Shown: positions 1-12,799, numbered from the stretch's first letter. The stretch: 64,000 nt of DNA from Cylicocyclus nassatus (GCA_958299035.1 CATQJL010000305.1:67610792-67674791), one strand, 5' to 3'. Numbers and translations: made by a program. The notes: a model not told the origin generated them from the sequence alone.

Positions 1-405
1 AAATTTCAAAACGAACTTACAAGTAAAAGCACATTTAGGAAACCTTAAAGAAAGGGCTTTCAGCAAGTATACCAAGTTTATTGTGAATTATGTTTCCTTT
101 TTTTGGTAACAAGCGTTTCAAAGAAAGAGGCTTGAAAGTTACACTGATGTGTTTCAATCTAATAAAAAATCAAAGAAACCGCGAAGAAACTTGATTTCAC
201 TGAAATAATGGTATTTAGATTTGATGAGCACAATAAAACAAAAAGCGCGTAAAATCGAATTGGAAGTACTTTAGGCCACGAAGTTTTCAAAAACCCTGTA
301 TATATATATATGTAAAGCAGAGAATCTGTGTGTCTGTGTGTTTGTGACATTCCCATGAAGGATAAGCAGTAAAGCTCATTCTGATCTGGTGGTCTTCAAG
401 ATATA

Positions 406-1083
406 CAGGGTGTCCCAAAAAAATGTATCGAACGTTTGATCGTTAATATCTCTCTTTACAAGAAGTCTTTTGCCTTGCTTCAGGTACCGTTTTGTAGAGC
501 TGGCTTCAACTTAGATTTACATTATAGAACGAATCACCCATCTCTCTTCATTACTGTAGGATTACGGTAGAAACTTGAAACATATGGTGTTAGTGTGGAA
601 AAAGCTGCCGTTTCAAAATTTTTCAAAAAATTGTGAAAACTTGTGTATTGGGGTTTTTATGGACGCTGAGTTCAATACTCAACTATTCTCAAGATTGCGA
701 AGCTCTCTAAACGATGTAACTGCACTTTTTAGGAACATTGAAATAATGGCCGCTACCTCTTACCTGGCATAACTCTTCAATGAAACATCATAATAAGTTG
801 GGAACTTTACAGTTATAATCAGCAACTCTAATTAGCCTAGTGTAAAAGCTTTCAGGCTGTTTTGTTTCCTTTGTGAGGCAAAATATGGCCTTTCATTGCT
901 TAAAACCCTTTTTGAGTTTCTACCGTAATCCTACAGTAATGAAGAGAAATGAGTGATTCGTTCTATAATGCAAATCTAAGTTGAAGCCAGCTCTACAGAT
1001 TGGTACCTGAAGCAAGAGAAAAGTCTTCTTTAGAAGAGAGATATTAACGTTCAAACGTTCGATACATTTTTTGGGACACCCTG
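406..1083. mobile_element. TA-flanked inverted-repeat element, CAGGGTGTCCC family, copy 1
   Basis: The element starts CAGGGTGTCCCAAAAAAATG and ends with the reverse complement, and TA lies directly outside both ends. The two arms are inverted copies over roughly 190 bp, including a subterminal block around TACTGTAGGATTACGGTAG (about 552-572 and 927-947). There is no transposase ORF. Terminal sequence and TA target site suggest a non-autonomous Tc1/mariner-superfamily element. Related copies lie at 10381-11057 and from 49902. Confidence 0.85.
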
Positions 1084-1614
1084 TATGTAGTAAGGAGGGT
1101 AGGAAGCGAACCCAAGGCGAGTCGGAATCAAAGAAGAATAAATGTTGCTACATGAGAGATCAAGCACGACGGACTGGCTCCAGAACGGGATGGAAACCGG
1201 GATGCCAGCTCGCATTCAATAATTTTTCCCCTTACCCTAGTCCTACCGTACCCTCCCTGCGAAGTCAGAATTTTACAGCACTGTGACTGCGCTTATTTCA
1301 CTACCTACATGATAGGAAAGAGTGCGTCATATGCGAAACTTAGCTAACAGCCTGATATGTAACTACCATTAAAAGCAAAGAATTTCTGGTACACATCTAG
1401 GTAACGAGTAAGGAGTAATAATTCAACACATTGCTTCAAAGCACAAGTCGAAACTTATGGGTCGAAAATCTAATTATCCTAAAAAACCAATTGTCATTAT
1501 CAGTAACATGCTTGGCACTTTTGGGTTTAATAATCCAACAATTTTAAATTATTAGGGTATCCCATATTTCTTTATCGTTTTTACCCTAAACCTCAACATT
1601 TCTCGAGAACTGGG

Positions 1615-1860
1615 ACAACTTCATAGGGTACAAACACATACAATACCACTCTCATAACGTGCAAAATTTCCGTGAATGTCGCGAAATTCCGAAATTTCCG
1701 CGAACTTTCCGGAATTTCGCGAAATTCCGGGAATGTCGCGAAATTCCGAAAATTTCGCGGTCCTTCGCGAAATTCCGGGGTTTCCGCAACATTCACGGAA
1801 ATTTTGCACGTTCTGAGAGCGGTATTGTAGTCGTACTTTTGCATGTAAGAGCTTTGTGAT
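1615..1860. repeat. Palindromic element built of CGCGAAATTCCG-type repeats
   Basis: The outer arms are inverted copies: ACAATACCACTCTCATAACG at about 1639-1658 pairs with its near complement ending around 1832, followed inward by GTGCAAAATTTCCGTGAATG. The core is a run of short GCGAAATTCCG variants in both orientations. Open frames across it on both strands are a by-product of the repeat. It is probably a small non-autonomous inverted-repeat transposon; no target duplication was identified with confidence. Confidence 0.6.
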
Positions 1861-2554
1861 CACGTGCTTGGGAGAAGCTCAGGACGTCTAGGGACAGAGT
1901 TTGTCATCTTGCTCCATTCATTTTTTCTTTTCTAATCAAAAACACAAAAAAGTGTACACTTGAACGTTCGATGTGCCAAGCATATGCTTGAATAATTGAA
2001 GTTCTTATTTTGGGGCCAAGATATGGTTTTTTTACAGAAAAGTTTGTTTTTGACTGCTATTAGATTTCAGCTCAAAACTTTACGCAAAAGATTGTTAACC
2101 GCTGGATATTGTCAGAGTTATGCGAAAAGCCGGAAAACGCGGCTTCACTAGAGGCTCCTTTACAACATGCTCCTAATAGAGAGGAGCAGTGCTCGAGACT
2201 AGAGATACGCCAATCACAGATCTCTGGAGCATTCAAAATAAGCGTTTTTTTTTGAGCTGCGCTCCCTCCCCCAGCGTAGATGTTCATGCATGCGGTCCTT
2301 AAAAAATAAAAGCATTTGGAGACATCTGAATCTGCCTTTACGTAAGCACATCGTGGAGGAGGAAGGGACCTGCAGAAAATCAAAAAATTTGTCTCCTTCA
2401 CCTCTTACTCGTCTTTTATAGGCTTTACTAGCTTAGTCAGGCCCTTATGCATGAACGTCCCTGCAGCGAGACGAGCAGCGTCAGATGATGAAAAGGCTGC
2501 AGCGGGATTCACCCGCGGCTTCTTAACGTAGAATGCCGCTCCTTTCGCAGCAGG

Positions 2555-2600
2555 GGCCTTCATGCATTCGGGTTTGGGCCTTCATGCATTCGGGTCTAAG
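2555..2600 (+). repeat. Two-copy direct repeat
   Basis: The unit GGGCCTTCATGCATTCGGGT occurs twice in tandem (about 2556-2597). It lies just outside the 3' side of the first LINE copy and has no coding context. Confidence 0.7.
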
Positions 2601-2774
2601 GATAATGGATGGCATTGCACTACCATATAAGGCGTTTTTCATGTTTCGCATAATCTTCGGAGATACTCAAAGGGTGCGCACTCGTTTACTTTTTTGTAGC
2701 ACAAGCTAAAGACATTTTACAATATGTTGCGGGTACATGATGAGCTCTAGGCATGTATGTCATAGATACTTGTT

Positions 2775-5700
2775 TAGATACTTAGATGGCCCGACTTCAC
2801 GTGACGTGCGGGCTCCAGCACAGAAGTTTCCATTTGTCCCTCCCTCGCTTCGTACATCCACGATCTTCTGGTTGTCGTCGGTGGCTGCGTCCACGAGTTC
2901 CAGATGCGGTAACCGTATCCAGCTGAATTCTCAACAGTCCATCATTTCCACGAACACGTCTGCCCATCTAGTTGGAGGTCTTTCCCTGGGAAGTTTGGCT
3001 TCGCGAGGAATCCCTCAGATGTTCTTAATGTCCATCTGTCGTCTGTGCTTCTCATGATTTCGCAACCTATTCCACTGGATCACGAAGACGGGATATTCTT
3101 CTCATATCTGTACTGCGAAGTCTGACCAGATGTTGCTTGTTCGGGTCATCTTCAGAAGACTGCGCTCGAGCGCTCTTGTGGGCGGTCCGTAAAGCTTTCC
3201 AGTGGCTACAGTGTCAGCCAAGGTCTCAGCTGCGTAACAGAGCGCCGGGAGAACGGTTGAGTCGAACAAGGTCCGAGTCCGTCAGTTGGTCAGCGGCTTT
3301 CTTCGAAGGCCCAAAGGCGCCCCGGCTGCTCTTCTTCTTCTGCTAAGTTCTTCCCTCAAGTCGTTCTGTTCATTGAATGTTCGAGATACAAGTAAGAAGA
3401 CGTCTTCATGATCTGAGTGCCTTCCAGTTCCATTTCTGCATCTTCGCGAAGGGCGTTCTTCATGAACTGAGTCTTCTTCCAATTTATTCGCAGTCCGATC
3501 TTCTTCCCTACTTCGTTTAGTTCCTTCAACATCGTCTCTGCTTCAGTGATATTGCTTGAGAACAGAACAATGTCGTCCTCAAAACGAAGATTCGACAGGA
3601 ATCTCCCACCAACTCGTATGCTTCTCTCGCCCCAGTCCAGTGACTTCATCACCCACTGCAAGGCCGCGGTGTGCAGCTTTGGCGAAATTGTGCCGCCTTG
3701 TTGGACCCCCTTCTTGGGATGGTCAAGGGGCGATAGACTAGCTGCATCATCGTTGTACTCTTCTTATAGCAGTCGGCTAACGTTCACACGTAAGATGGGT
3801 CCACCCTTGATTGACTAGCGCAGACAAGATGGCGTTAGTTTCGACGCTGTCCAAGGCTTCCTCGTAGTAGTCTCTCGTAGTCGACGAATGTTAGTACGAG
3901 AGGAAGTTGGTACTCCCGTCAGACTTCCATGACTTTTCCAAGCCGTCTGGATGTGGTTCCATGCAGCTGACCCTTTGCGAAGTCCAGCTTGCTCTTCGGG
4001 TCGCGTCATCCAGTGTCTTAGATATGCGAGCAAGAAAAATCTTCATGAAAAGCTTGTATAGCACACTCAGCAGGCATATTGGACGGTAGTTCCGAAGATC
4101 TCCCCGTTCGCCTTTCTTGAAGAGAAGTACGGTTCTTGACGTTCTCCACTGGTCGGGAATCCTCTCCTCCTGAAAGTAAGATGCTAGGTGCGAGGCGAGA
4201 ATCTCGTGTAGAAGTTGTCCTCCGGCTCGTAGAAAACGTAAAGATGGTATGGTCCTGGAGCCGTGGACATCTTCATGGTCTGAATCGCCGCGCGCACTTC
4301 AGCAGGTAGAATTCGTGGTGGTGCTTCTCCAACTGTAAAGGCATCGGCACGTATGTTGATGAGCAGAAGAGGTCGGTGTAGAGGTTCTTCGCGATCGATT
4401 TCATCGTAGATCGGGAAGAAGTCGGAATCCCGTCTTCGTTCAATAATGCAGCCAGCGGCACGTGATATTTATGGGAGTCCCTTCGGCACTTCTCAAGACT
4501 TCGCCTTCCTTCGGCTGCTTCCAGTATCTTGGCTTGCCTGTACTTCCTGAGGTCCTCCTGCAAAGCTGTTCTGCAACGGGCGTTGGCTATCAGTCGCCTG
4601 AGTTGGGTTGCATTTGGATGCTGCCTCAGAAGTCTTCTTCTTTTGAGCAATTCCTTAGTGATCTTCAAAATGCGTTCCAAGTTCTTCTCAGAAGTCACTG
4701 AGGCGCACTCTCCACAGGCTCGCAATCCTTTCACAAGCCGGTCGTAGTCATAGGTTGGGTCCTCCTCGATGGCCCAGACATAACTTGATATAAGCTCTTT
4801 CAGCCTGTTACCGTCATAAACGACACTATTCCTTCTTGCGGTTCTGTGGCAGACCTTCTTTTCCAGCTTTCGACTGAATCGTATCTTCGCTCGAGGGAGG
4901 TGGTGGTCGGAATACTGCAGAAGGATGGACTACTAAAATCGAGCAAGCTCCACCTTCGGTTGGTGAAAATGTTCCCGATCTCCGGGTGAGTCGTTCCGTT
5001 GGGCGATTCCCATCTCCATCGGCGATGTTCCTTCTTCATGAAGATGGTATGCCATGGAAGAGTCGTGCGGCGGAGAGAAGCCCAGCAAGACGGTTCCGTT
5101 TTCGTTCCGGAGCTCATATCCAAACTTCCCGTCCTGCATTTCCCTTCTAGTGGCATCCCGAATTAGCATTGAAGTCGCACACAACATACTTGTAGAATGA
5201 CTTTTCGTTGCGGACGACTTCCTCCACGTCTTCGTAGAAAGTATCTAGTTCTGAATGTCAGCTGCTGATGTTGGTAAGTAGCAGTTGATGATGTTGATGG
5301 TCTTCTGAGGTGAAGGTCGTAGTCGTAGGATGGCCAGTCGAGTCGTTTCGTAATGGATCCATTTCACCACGAATGATAAGGGTCCCATCACTCATCTGTC
5401 GCACTTCATTCTTCCTGAACTTCGTTTCCTGCAAAGCGATGAGGTGGTACTTGATATGCCCTGCAGCGTCGAGAAGAGCGTGGAGGTTGGCGTTTGTGGA
5501 AACTGTCCTGGCGTTGCAGGTGCAGAGCAGCAGTCCCAATGGCGTGTCGTCCAAGCAGACGTGTCGTTTTTGTCCAAACCGAAAGGCGTCTTGAGGACCC
5601 TGTCATCGTTCTTGCTACAACCCGGCGCCGTAGGCGGGATCCGGTCAACAGAGTTTATTTTATCTCCTCTTGCTGACGGAGTAATTAAGTTTTTCACTAC

Positions 5701-5835
5701 AAGAGCAGACTTACTAGGTCAACTCTTGGTTTCCACGGGGCGATCGCTGACCCCGGATGTGGAGCGGGCAGGACCACCTAGCGACCGGAAAACCAGACGG
5801 CGGTGGATCTGCCTGGTCTAGAAGTAAGTGAAATG
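2775..5835 (-). pseudogene. Degenerate RTE-like LINE, copy A (endonuclease plus reverse transcriptase)
   Basis: A non-LTR retrotransposon read on the minus strand and broken into many frames. In 5'-3' order: an endonuclease start at about 5554-5258 with the family pattern CNARTVS...IALQETKFRK (Asn and Glu of APE-type domains); a basic linker at 4734-4273; and reverse-transcriptase pieces at about 4033-3356. In the last piece the catalytic FADD box reads FEDD (sequence NLRFEDDIVLFSS), so an active-site-adjacent residue is altered. The C-terminal region extends to about 2780. Frameshifts and stops separate every block, so it is dead. It shares layout and 3' end with copy B at 22.0-25.1 kb (both end near GTGCGGGCTCCAGCACAGAA-like sequence). 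The boundaries are approximate. It belongs to a different RTE lineage from the 57.6-60.8 kb element, judging by motif wording. Confidence 0.8.
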
Positions 5836-6360
5836 TCAGGATGACAAGTTTTTCGATACAGACCGCTGTTCGAGAACGGGGTATCGAAACTCAAAATATC
5901 CTTATCATGCATTCAACGAAAAACATGCTTAGCGTTGCCATAATAGATCCTCAGCTTTTAAGATTTCAGTTCAAAGAAAAGATGAACACTCTTGAAATAA
6001 AGTGTCTACCTTCTGGTGATTCTCGCAGAAGATCAAACGAAACATGAGAAACTCAGTTCACTTGAAAGTAGTAGAAAACGAGGTGCACATTCCTAGAACG
6101 TCCACATATAAGATGTCCCTTTGCCTGCTGAAGTTTTGTAAAGATGATTTTTATATAGTTCTTTAAGAAAAGCGTAGTAGTACTTGCCCTTAAAAAATCC
6201 AATTGCGAACGTTCACCATTGTCGACCAAAGTTGCTCCATATGAGTACTAATGGTCTATTCATGAAGAATCCTTTTTTCTTCATGCTAATACATTCATGA
6301 TATATTGTGCAAGATCAGTCACTATAGTTTTGAAAATGTACAATCGACTTCTTCTCTGAA
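5836..6360. other. Non-coding interval, nothing recognised
   Basis: AT-rich sequence between the LINE copy and an inverted-repeat element. Only a short unsupported ORF (5841-6047) is present. I see no exon with flanking splice sites. Confidence 0.5.
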
Positions 6361-6750
6361 GGCAGTGTCCTGGCAAATATGGACCTATAGAATTTTACGT
6401 GTAAAGTGACTTTGGGGCGCTAACTAAGGCACCCCCTAAACGGCGCAAGTGACCCATCAGTGGCTGAGATATATGCGACCAAACTGGACTTCCTTGATCT
6501 TATTATCGGACGACTTGCATTGCGTTTGCATGCTTTCGCCGAAGATTTGAATTGTATTCATTACACATTAGTTTATGTGTGCGCCATGTATACATGTGAA
6601 ATAAATACTATCCCTGGGTTCCAGGGAGGATAATATCTCAGCCGCTAGTACATCATCTGAGCTGCCGGTTGAGGAGTGCCTTAGTTTGGGTCCCACAATT
6701 ACTTTCCACGTAAGATCCCCATATAAACAGATTTGCCTGGACTCTGCTTT
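6361..6750. mobile_element. Inverted-repeat element of about 390 bp
   Basis: Arms pair imperfectly: GCAGTGTCCTGGCAAAT at about 6362 against the reverse complement of ATTTGCCTGGACTCTGC near 6732-6748. Inner matching blocks follow (TTACGTG-AAAGT, CTAAGGCAC-CC, GGCTGAGATAT). There is no ORF of note. Likely an old non-autonomous DNA element; class undetermined. Confidence 0.6.
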
Positions 6751-7018
6751 TGATGAGCACAATTCCCTTTCTAGATTCAGCTCGTACATAGCAAAAAAGT
6801 TACGCATACATAAACTTATCGTTGTGATTCCCCTTTGAGCTAATCAGAAAAGCTAATGTTGATCTTAAGGCACTTTTTTATAATTCAAATGCCTATCTTG
6901 TCAGAGAAGTCTGTCTTAGTGAAAAGAAATAGAAAAATAACCTTTTAAACACAAGGGCATCTGGCAGTCCGCAAAATAGATTGCAAATACATACATAAAA
7001 AACATTTAGTGCTTCAAA

Positions 7019-10000
7019 TCAACGCTCATTCTTGATCGAAGGTATAACACTAGTTACAACTTGATCCGTGAATGGATGAAGAGCATGTTGCCTAAGAGAG
7101 GCAATAGCACATAAAGTCACTATTACGTTCGTACACGGTATCCATAACATCGTCGTAAAGAAAAACAACCGCATCAAAGCGAAACTCTGTAATCAGTAAA
7201 GCTGTGACTGAGCCGTAGCAATGTATTGAGAAAAGCTATCAGCGGTATTAAATCTTCACCTCGCCAATCTGGAAACGGCGACAGACGCTAGCAAATAATA
7301 CAGCTCCGAGCGCGAGAAGCAGACAGCCGGCATGGATCAGGATGTTCAAATCGTTGCGCTTACGATCATTTCTTCAATGTAGATCTATATCGTAAGGAGC
7401 TCATTGAAATGCTTAAACCTACGTTTTTCTTCGAACTTTCCAGAATATGGTTGCATAGCCAAATAAGCATAATATGAAGGCAGAGACACGATAAGAAAGG
7501 CCAGCACCAAAGATATACTAAATTCCATATTTGTTAATGTTTCTGCACTTAATAGTGGAATATAGCAGACCTTGTCGTATCTTGGATCAAGCGTGCTTAG
7601 CAAGAGCGGTTTTGTAATGCCTTTCAGTCCGTACTGGAAATCAAACATGAAATATAAGGGAAACACAATAACTGTGGGAAGAAACGCTTGCAGAATAAAT
7701 ATTTGCCATCTTTCCAACTTTTCAAGGATCTGCAAAAAAGTCTCAAATTTGCAGTCTTTTGCACGTTACACTGTACACTCACATTCGAAAGCTTTTTGAG
7801 AGGAAAACACACAGACAAAAGACGTCCACCAAGTGTTAACACCACTGTCATAATTTGCATATACATTATATGCTCTTGTGAGATTTGAACAAACTTCGTC
7901 CACATTTGGAAGCGATTCATAGACAGGAAAAATTGGACTGCACCATCAAAGCATCTCGTGTACATGGTAGTCAAGAAGAATATAAAACAAAATAAATCCA
8001 GGAAGCTCTGAAATGCCCCTCATTAAGAAATTTCAAGTGTTCACTTAACCGCTGCAGAGATAAGAATTTTGTTGTAAAGAAGGATTATTGTGTACTGTCA
8101 ATTAAATGTAGAAACCGTGAATTATCGGAAGTTCTACTACACAATCCATTTTTCACAGGAATTGGTGCGCAAGAATAGAGAATGTTGTAGAGTGTTAAAG
8201 GAAGCAAAGTTTTGCACACGATGTAGTGCAAATAAGGCAGCAAATTGGTTACCACATTAATCACAGCTCAATAAATGGACGTCAGGCAGGAGGCAGCAGA
8301 GACTAGCCGCATCTGCTTTTGGAAGTGCCTGAGGAGCACCAGACTTTGTCGCTTTTTCAATCACTTTCCGCACTTTTGATTACTCTACAAGCAAGAGAAC
8401 GGAACAAAAATTTCCTTGATAAGTATTTTATTATGAATCAAGTTGGAAAACTTGATTCCTTTCAACAGCTATATAATCAGTTTTAACTTACAGAAATATC
8501 TGGGTTCAACTCAAATTTCTTTGAGATTCGTGAAGTAGAAGGAAAGAAGTTTGCCACGAAATAAGAAATGAGTGTATGAGTTTGCCAGTCCTTGGCCCAT
8601 ATTAAAACTCGGTCAAACCCGTAGTAAATCTCCTTTGAGGCCCTTATGTGAGGTTCCGTCAGGTGAAATGACGACCGCCCACTTTCCCATGCTACAAGAA
8701 GGCAAAGTACCTGACATGTGAGCCTCGGGTTCAGGTTCGGCAGGGAGATGATCTCCCTGCCGATTTATCGGAGATGATCCGAGCGATGATCTCCCGAAAT
8801 AGTGTGCTAATGAGGAGATCATTCTATAAAAAAGAATAGTAAGGGTTTGCACTTACATGTTGACAAGTTGCGGAATGAGGCGAGTGATTGCCGTGGGTGC
8901 GGAGGGTCCAGATTTGTCAGCAAGGCTAGCGTGTTTTCGTAAGGGTAAGCATCGTCCCTCCTCGAGGACTGTTTTCGATAGGGGTGCAGCTACCAAGTGC
9001 AAAAAGGCTATGGTTGTGGAGGTACCGACACTCTCGTAAGGTTGCTAACAGTTCCCCCCCCCCCTCTTTCGCAAGTTTGAACTCTGCGGGTATGACTGTC
9101 GAGTTTTTCCCATTGGTACCAGCCAGTTTGGTTTTCGACATGCTGTAGTAGCCCTTGCACGTTTATGTAAATGCTCTGAGAATTCGTTCACTCCTTCGTG
9201 TTCCTGCTGTAGTATTCAAGGTTGCCCCTTACGTTCAACAAAAGTAGATCAGTGAGGACGATTCCTCCGTTGTTTCTCTATCTGCATTATTGGTGGGTCT
9301 CTATTTCCTCTCAAAAATCCATTTTGTTGGCTGTCATAGCTGTCATAAAACATATCTTTCAATTTGTTAGCGGCATCTAGGGCAATACGGTTTGTTGGGG
9401 TTCGCTGGACAGTTTCTATTAGGATCATCGTGTAAGCTCGCACGGGGCAGTTCTTTCGCATAATTATAGCCTACGGGAGGCTTGTAGGTCATTTTTTTTC
9501 TTTGAATTATCGTTCTGTAAGAGGTCCATAGGGCACTTCCTTTTCAAAATCACCGGTCTGTAGGCGGTCCATAGTAGTACTCGCTAAAGACAGATCTGTA
9601 AGCTTCTCAATTCTATCTTTTATCAGTATCGGTCTGTAGGGGGCTAAGCAATAAGTTCTCTATTGGCCCGAGAGCAGCCCATAGCGCATCTCCTTCATCC
9701 AAGCATTGGCCTGTAGGCGGCGATTAGGGCATTGCTCCTCAAAATATTACTTTGTAAAGGCGTGAAATATCGTTTAAGTAGCTCATAGCTTCTTTTCTCA
9801 TACTCTTGCATAGGGGATACGAGGATAGGGTAAGGCGGTTGTTTCTCGAAATATTGGCCTGTTCACAAAAATATTAGTTTGAAGATCTTCGGTCCGTGCA
9901 GCCCAAAGGGCAGTTCTCTTTCGAAGTGACGTTCGTAAGCGGCCCATAGAGCAATTTTTTGTCGAAATTGATTTGTGGGAAGTTCGTAGGGCAATTCTCT

Positions 10001-12795
10001 AAAAAGTATCTTTTTTTCTGGAAACGGTTTCAAATAGCTTGCAGGGCATCTTCCTCAAATTAATATACGGAAGCGGCACGTATGGCAGTTCATTCTAATA
10101 GTTGATTATCAGTCTGCAAGCGACCCGTAGGGCAGTTCGTTCTTGAAAAAATCTCTTTACGCAGCCATACGACTACCTTGAGATATCGGTCTGTGGGAGG
10201 CCCGTATGGCATTATCCTAAGATTTGGTTATAGGGGTCTTGTAGGGTCATTCTTTCCTAGAATACCACTCTGTAGGTGGCCGTAGGAAAGTCTGGAAATA
10301 TTGCTCTGTAGTGGGCCCTGCAGGGTAGTTTTCAAAGTGTCGGTGGGTGACCCACACTGTTCACGACTTTTTCTGATATACAGAGTGTCCTAAAAGTAAG
10401 TACACACTTTTTAGTCGTTGAAATCTCTCTTTCCATAGTGTCTTTTTCCGCCATTCAAGTACAACTCTGTAGAGGAGGCTTCGCTTTGAATTTTAGTATC
10501 GAGCGAATCACCGATCGTTCTTCATTACTGCAGGGGTTACTGTAGGAACTTCGACAAGGATTTTAGGCCATTGGAGGCAATATTCTTCTCGGAACAAAAC
10601 CAAACAAGTCAAAAACTCTTGGACTATGGTAATGGAAGCCGCTGATTTCGAGTACAAAATTTTACTTTACTGGAGTGCTTCTTTCCAAAGTTATTCCAGG
10701 TAAACCGTAATAACCGAGTTCCCAGTACTTGTCAGAAATGTGATTTACACCATCTAAAAAGCTGAAAACACTTGTAAAAATTTGTGTATTGGAATGAGCG
10801 TGCGTAAAAACCGTAGTACACGATTTTTCAGATTTTTTGGAAAAAGTTTTGTCCAATGGCATATTTCACAGTGCTTCCATATGTTGGAAGTTCTTACCAT
10901 AATCCTACAGTAACGATGAGTGATCGATGATTCGATCGATGCTACATGTCTTAGCTGAAGCCTCTTCTACAGAATGGTACTTTACTGGCAAAAAAGACCC
11001 ACTGGGAAGAGAGATCTTGGCGAATGAAAAGTGTGCACTTACTTTTGGGACACCCTGTATATCGTCTGTAGGCGGTCGTAAGGCTGCTTTTCTCTTGAAA
11101 AGTGGATTTGCAGGGGGGGGGGAGGGATCGTAGGGCAAATTTTTTGTAGATCGCTTCTAGGCGGATCGTGGAGCATTTTTCCCATGAATAAAAACTTATT
11201 TGTAGGCGGCACATAGGGCACAAAAAAAACGATATTCATTTCCGTTGCCATTTTTTCCGGGATCTAGGGAATCTCGAGTGTAGAGTTTTTGTAGAGTACA
11301 TCCACTCAATGAAGACTGTCGGAAAAATCAGAAGTTCTCAATCGGGTTCATGTTGCCAGAGCTCGCAAAATCATTGTGACAGGACAACGCAAAAAGAACT
11401 TTGTTATGATTTCTGGGAAAGTGTATTTTGTTTTTATGGTGATTTTCATTGTAACTTGCCAAAATCGCCACTTGTAGGGTTTTTTGAGAAAGTTTTCCTT
11501 GTAAAAGGCGTGGAAACGACGGGTCTTTTATTTTTTGAATGAATCTTTATGAAGAGGGGATTTGGATGAGAAGGTATTTGGGAAAAGGTCGATCTTCTTC
11601 CTCAAATCTTGTAAGACTGTGTTAGCTTCTCAAATGTTGAATAAACGTAAAGTTCTTTGTTTTTGCAGGACTCGCCCATAAGAGTGGGTTATCATGAGTA
11701 ATTTACAAAGAAGTATAAAATGTAGAGATTTTTGCAGTCATAACTAGACGGCTAATAATGTATTTGCCCCGACCCACTTGCCAGCGACCAATAGGGTCGC
11801 TAGTTTGGAGAATATTTCCGTAAGTTACTCCTGAGTAACTTACGATACACGTCAGTTCAACTTGTCGAACATATTGAGTGAGGAGCCACATTGCAGGCTA
11901 AGGATCTTCGACGAGATCTAACAAGTGCGGCCACATCTCCGCCGCTAGTACCAATCACAAAGATCTGAATGTTTGGCCTTACGGTCTTTACTTGGATACT
12001 TGCATAAACGTGGCATACGCAATCATATCTATGTGGACGGTTGAAATTTTCAATCAATGACTCAACTAAGGCAATGCTGACTCGTTAAAGCTTCAACTGA
12101 AGCTTTCCTCAGTTGAGATCGAGTGAAGCAGCTTTACTACGGGCCCTTGTCTCCAAAATGATTGAGGAAGATTTACAAGAATATATTCAGGATTCGGGCT
12201 TGAAGATTCACTGACCAAGTATTCCACAAATCTAATCTCATGCCGTATTTGATGTTGAATGGGCTGATCTCCATAAGCTTTTTCTAGAAATTACTAAATC
12301 GTTTGCTATGGATCTGAAACATAAAACCTGTATTTCCCAATCTAACACGCTCGAAAAGCCTACGAACAATCGGGCATAGGTCTTATCAAGTAGTCTGATG
12401 CGCGAAGAAGTAATTAGAGACGCGAGGGAGCTTGGAGCTCCTCAGATGTTTTCATAAGCAGAAGCGGCAAGCCTTTGCTGCCTTCTGCCCGACAGCCCTA
12501 ATAAATTAATTAACTTTGCTTCTCATAAAAGCGAAACCAACTTGTGCTGAATGCATAGATAAATTTTTTTTCATTATCCAGTGATCCACTACATAGGATT
12601 GAAATCCTTCATTAAGGATACAATGTTAGATGAAGATGCTATGGTGCTCACCTCATTCCACAAAGTCCTGTAGAAAAAGGTTTTATAGCAGCTACTTTTT
12701 CGGTGACGCCACATAGCCGCGATGAGCAAGCAATACAATGACATGGAAAGTGCTACAATGATGCCAACCAAGACAAGTCCTCCAGACAGCAACAT
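7019..12795 (-). CDS. Serpentine (7TM) receptor, Srv/Srg-like, paralogue 1, split gene
   Basis: A nematode chemoreceptor-type GPCR of the plasma membrane. Exons in transcript order: 12652-12795, 7783-8007, 7571-7729, 7423-7517, 7260-7371, 7019-7186. All junctions keep phase and have GT/AG ends, giving 300 codons plus stop. Five of the six exons match the paralogue at 39767-41603 in length or nearly so (144, 225, 159 and 95 nt identical; 112 versus 103). Recognisable pieces are MYTRCFDGAVQFF, LSMNRFQMWTKF, DFQYGLKGITKPLLLST, LIHAGCLLLALGAV and RLFFFTTMLWIPCTNVIVT. A continuous ORF runs over the 7517-7571 intron in the wrong frame, and homology to the paralogue settles the splice. The first intron is about 4.6 kb and holds a minisatellite and a transposon. 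A short starting exon must lie upstream of 12795, because an acceptor (CTCGGCAG) directly precedes that exon; I did not locate it. Family rank (Srv versus Srg) is uncertain. If the 12.6-kb exon belongs to another copy, this gene is N-terminally truncated. Confidence 0.8.
8738..8762. repeat. Short near-perfect palindrome
   Basis: CGGCAGGGAGATGATCTCCC followed by TGCCG is self-complementary apart from its centre. It lies in the large intron of the receptor gene, with no associated gene feature. Confidence 0.6.
9430..11235. repeat. Degenerate minisatellite array, unit about 45 bp
   Basis: Roughly twenty diverged units share a core like CTGTAGGCGGCCCATAGGGC followed by a T-rich spacer ending in AAATAT/TCGG. 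The clearest units are at about 9510-9570, 9620-9640, 9710-9735, 10110-10135, 10185-10210, 10270-10290 and 11065-11230. The array is cut by a TA-flanked element at 10381-11057, and units resume directly after it. The array lies in the receptor's 4.6-kb intron. Confidence 0.75.
10381..11057. mobile_element. TA-flanked inverted-repeat element, CAGGGTGTCCC family, copy 2
   Basis: Starts CAGAGTGTCCTAAAAGTAAG and ends ACTTTTGGGACACCCTG, with TA on both sides. At 677 bp it is almost the same length as copy 1 (678 bp) and has the same subterminal arrangement (ATTACTGCAGG and CTACAGTAACG blocks). No transposase was found. It interrupts the minisatellite array. Confidence 0.85.
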
Positions 12796-12799
12796 CTGC

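Noticed and set aside
7385..7735. Single 116-codon ORF covering two receptor exons
   Set aside because: After residue DK the frame runs through a 53-nt intron and reads the next exon in the wrong frame. The paralogue shows the correct continuation YIFGAGLSYRVSAF.
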